From contig NZ_FCOJ02000001.1 of the NCBI RefSeq assembly GCF_001545035.1, positions 1-64,000 on the forward strand: DNA of 64,000 nucleotides. The letters are read 5' to 3'. The DNA is from Caballeronia glebae (GTDB lineage: Bacteria; Pseudomonadota; Gammaproteobacteria; Burkholderiales; Burkholderiaceae). The first letter of the stretch is position 1. Each line of letters opens with the position of its first letter. The translations under genes and the position numbers were made by a program. Below are positions 61,962 to 64,000 of the stretch, one piece after another. Under the pieces are notes generated by a model. That model was not told where the DNA came from. It worked only from the letters and a program-made list of their open reading frames with translations, and did no database searches.

Positions 61962-62342
61962 GGCATTTTCGTTTTTACTTGGCCGTGCGGGCTTCCGGCG
62001 CGCGGGAATTATGGCTGAGGTAGGGAAAGTTCGTCCCAAATCCCTTCCTTCGAAGTGCCGCCGTGCCTTCTTTCCGTTGTGCGGCGGGCGTTCGCGCGCT
62101 TACGGTGCATTCGCGCGCAACGTTGCCGGGCGCTTCGAGCGCATGGCTGAACGGGCAGGTGTTTTTCGTATGCATTTTTTACGCCTGCCAGGGGCGCGCA
62201 TGGGACGGCTTTGAGAACTGTCCCATGTGCAACGAATGCGTTCGCTGCTGAAATCATGGGCATTGATTCACGCGCGGCCTTGTCTCCTTCGACCGCTTCG
62301 ACTCACGGCGCTTCAACGCGCCAGCCAACGTCCTTTCACGCC
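61962..62342. other. Intergenic region before the RIFSP protein
   Basis: A 381-base gap between the divergent KaiC-like gene and a small secreted protein. A perfect 8-bp inverted repeat CATGGGAC/GTCCCATG (62199-62227, 13-base spacer) is the only notable structure. It may be an operator. No gene is supported. Confidence 0.35.
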
Positions 62343-62618
62343 ATGCAACGTTCGAATATTTTTTCGAGTGCCTTCGCGCTCGCCTTTTGTTCTATTCCGC
62401 TCTTTTTTGCGCCGACGGCGAATTGCCGCGCGGCGACGCAGTTGCCTGACGCGCATATCCTCGCGGACGCGCCGTTTCAGTTTCATGCGGATCAACGCAT
62501 TTTCTCGCCGATGCGCGTCGATTTGCTGGATCCGAGAATTTTCTCGCCGGACGGTTTAATCGCACCCGAACGATTGCATCCGTCGGGCGATCAATTCGCA
62601 CGGCGCGTTTCTACCTGA
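62343..62618 (+). CDS. Small secreted protein with RIFSP repeats
   Basis: A 91-aa protein with a strong Sec signal peptide (about residues 1-27, FALAFCSIPLFFAP) and a mature part holding two RIFSP motifs about 15 residues apart (DQRIFSPM and DPRIFSPD). No family recognised. The start at 62343 gives the clean signal peptide; a longer form from 62256 or 62211 would lack it at the N-terminus. Confidence 0.45.
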   Translation: MQRSNIFSSAFALAFCSIPLFFAPTANCRAATQLPDAHILADAPFQFHADQRIFSPMRVDLLDPRIFSPDGLIAPERLHPSGDQFARRVST

Positions 62619-62725
62619 ATCGGTTGAACAGCGGATTTACTCGTCGCTGCCTGCGGAAGAGCACGCGCGGAACTGCTGAAGGCTGCGAATCTCGACGATG
62701 GCGCGTAGCAGTCGCGCCCGATCAC

Positions 62726-63241
62726 TCAAAAGAGCGCGAGTTGCTCGCGCCCCGGTCCGCCTTCCAGCGTGAGCAAGTGACGCTTGCGCTCCACACCGCC
62801 GGCATACCCGGTCAATTCTCCGTCGCCGCCGATCACGCGATGGCACGGCACGATGATCGCAACGGGATTGCGTCCGTTCGCGCCGCCGACGGCCCGCGCC
62901 GCGCGCGCGGGCAAGCCGAGCCGGCGCGCGAGATCGCCGTAGGTCCAGGCGTCGCCGAACGGGATCTGGCGAAGCGTGTCCCAGACTTGTCGCTGAAACG
63001 CCGTTCCGTGACATTGCAGCGCAAGCGAGAATTCGCGTCGCGCGCCAGCGAAGTATTCGCCGACCTGCTCGCGTGCCTCGGCGATCACACGCGATCGAGG
63101 CGCTGTTTCGGAGAGTGTCGGCGGCGAAAGACCGTCGGGAAAATGCTTCTGTCCGACGAAAAAGAGCCCCGTCAAGCAGTCGTTTTCGGCGCGATACAGG
63201 ATGTGCCCGAGCGGGCTCGGGCCGACATGACATTCGATCAC
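62726..63241 (-). CDS. ogt: Methylated-DNA--protein-cysteine methyltransferase
   Basis: A 171-aa DNA repair protein that takes methyl groups from O6-methylguanine. The acceptor is Cys133 in the IVPCHRVIG motif. The helix-turn-helix-like RVWDTLR and ALARAVGGANGRNP segments fit the fold. Size and the absence of an Ada regulatory domain make it Ogt. It stands downstream of a small gene on the same strand. Confidence 0.93.
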   Translation of the reverse strand: MIECHVGPSPLGHILYRAENDCLTGLFFVGQKHFPDGLSPPTLSETAPRSRVIAEAREQVGEYFAGARREFSLALQCHGTAFQRQVWDTLRQIPFGDAWTYGDLARRLGLPARAARAVGGANGRNPVAIIVPCHRVIGGDGELTGYAGGVERKRHLLTLEGGPGREQLALF

Positions 63242-63279
63242 TTCGATTCTCCGCGCGGCTGTCTTTCGCTAACGCCGCT

Positions 63280-63540
63280 TCAGATGAACGGATTGTCGGC
63301 GGTGCCGGACGGCGCGCCTGGTTCGTCGGGCAGCTTCGCCGGCAGCGACGCATCGCTCTGCAAGGCCTCGACGATCGCACCGATCGCCTTCTGAAGCGCC
63401 AGCGCATTCGCGAGCCCGGCCTTGTCGCGCGCGATCGTCAAATCGCCGCTGATCGTGAGACGCTTCACGCCGTTCTCGATGTTGATCGCGTCGCCCGCGA
63501 TATTCAACACATCGGTATCGTTCGCAAATGGTTTAAACAC
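63280..63540 (-). CDS. Hypothetical protein overlapping nuclease
   Basis: An 86-aa soluble protein of mixed polar residues. No family recognised. It begins 8 bases before the end of the nuclease gene in another frame, and so is probably translated with it; a possible partner, such as an immunity or inhibitor protein, is only a guess. Confidence 0.6.
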   Translation of the reverse strand: MFKPFANDTDVLNIAGDAINIENGVKRLTISGDLTIARDKAGLANALALQKAIGAIVEALQSDASLPAKLPDEPGAPSGTADNPFI

Positions 63541-64000
63541 CGCTCAATCCTCCAATTCGCTTGTCCTTCAGTCCGTCCGGGATGCCGGGAAACGCGAGTC
63601 CGCTCATCGCTTCCAGCTCGTGCACGGTTTTCATCGTGTAGGTGTTCGTCGGCGTATTCTCGACCACGACCGCGAACGCGATCTGACGCTGAGGCAAATA
63701 GACCACTTTATACAGTTGCGTCGGCACGAACACGCGCGACTCGCCGATCGTCTGCAACTGGCGTCCCGAGAAAAGCGGCCCGGTGACGACATACGCTTCG
63801 CCCGAATCTTCCGTGAGCCTGCGCACCGCTTGCTCGATTCGCGACCAGATGCGCCGGTTGTTCGACGGATCTTGCGGAACGATGTTCGCGAGCGAAAACG
63901 ATTCGGCCATGCCTTTCTTGCTCGCGCGATCGCCCGCGGGACTCATGTGGCCGCGGTCGTAACCGCTCTTCTTGTAATCGGAAAGTTGCGCGCTCTCATC
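63533..64000 (-). CDS. DNA/RNA non-specific endonuclease (5' end outside window)
   Basis: The C-terminal 155 codons of a NucA/EndA-family nuclease. The catalytic DRGHM motif lies at about 63946-63960, just upstream of the first Met in the window, and is followed by SFSLANIVPQDPSNN. The reading frame is open to base 64000, so the start lies beyond the window. These nucleases are usually exported and cut DNA and RNA, with Mg2+. Confidence 0.85.
   Translation of the reverse strand, partial: DESAQLSDYKKSGYDRGHMSPAGDRASKKGMAESFSLANIVPQDPSNNRRIWSRIEQAVRRLTEDSGEAYVVTGPLFSGRQLQTIGESRVFVPTQLYKVVYLPQRQIAFAVVVENTPTNTYTMKTVHELEAMSGLAFPGIPDGLKDKRIGGLSGV

Noticed and set aside
1..64000. CRISPR array or rRNA operon
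   Set aside because: No regularly spaced repeats and no rRNA-like stretch anywhere.

Overview
The window is GC-rich, gene-dense DNA from a member of the Burkholderiaceae, most like Paraburkholderia/Caballeronia. The case rests on gene content: a DUF3563 peptide, a BPSS1780-type membrane protein, the thrB / DUF2782-like / polA neighbourhood, xseB-ispA-dxs-folE2, yqeY-dnaG-rpoD-tRNA, and an oxalate-use locus. No database search was possible, so family names come from motifs and recall.

Region by region. 1-2.3 kb: the end of a PHB-depolymerase-type esterase, DUF3563, and the Ohr/OhrR peroxide defence pair. 2.4-13.5 kb: core metabolism and replication (BPSS1780-type protein, thrB, DUF2782-like, amn, a LOG-family protein, polA, an NDH-2-like dehydrogenase, an exported dienelactone hydrolase, a sulfurtransferase). 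13.6-24.6 kb: a lone Rieske oxygenase, the isoprenoid set xseB-ispA-dxs, folE2, a LysR/MFS divergent pair, a GST, tsaD and a flavoprotein. 24.6-29.9 kb: a possible small RNA, then yqeY-dnaG-rpoD and a CAU tRNA. 30.1-31.05 kb: an M23 peptidase.

31.1-41.7 kb is an accessory island. Its left edge is decayed: an integrase tail, a frameshifted exported protein, an IS3-type OrfA with an internal stop, and a doubtful ORF. Next comes an intact eight-gene operon (33.36-41.24 kb): fatty acid desaturase, KAS III/OleA-like synthase, OleD-like reductase, metallo-beta-lactamase-fold hydrolase, F390-synthetase-like adenylating enzyme, PAP2 phosphatase, sterol-desaturase-type oxygenase and a PF10118 protein. 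The genes are almost all joined by 4-base ATGA or TTGA overlaps. This looks like an uncharacterised lipid or acyl-condensation pathway and is the most novel object here.

42.1-59.7 kb is an oxalate regulon: aldehyde dehydrogenase, CbbR-like LysR, OxlT-type antiporter with a LysR gene, a PanE2-like candidate oxalyl-CoA reductase, a GntR regulator, a SucCD-like acyl-CoA ligase, a ThDP enzyme in the Oxc position, formyl-CoA transferase, an ADP-forming acyl-CoA synthetase, a FAH-family hydrolase and a membrane protein. Four copies of a 14-base motif with core GTATATCA lie in its three promoter regions and suggest one regulator, probably the GntR protein. In the model, OxlT imports oxalate, Frc makes oxalyl-CoA, the ThDP enzyme decarboxylates it or the PanE2-like enzyme reduces it to glyoxylate, and the ADP-forming ligases may recover thioester energy.

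59.7-64 kb: a CsbD-like protein, a response regulator overlapping a double-KaiC-domain ATPase, a small secreted protein, Ogt, and a small gene overlapping the end of a DNA/RNA non-specific endonuclease cut by the window edge.
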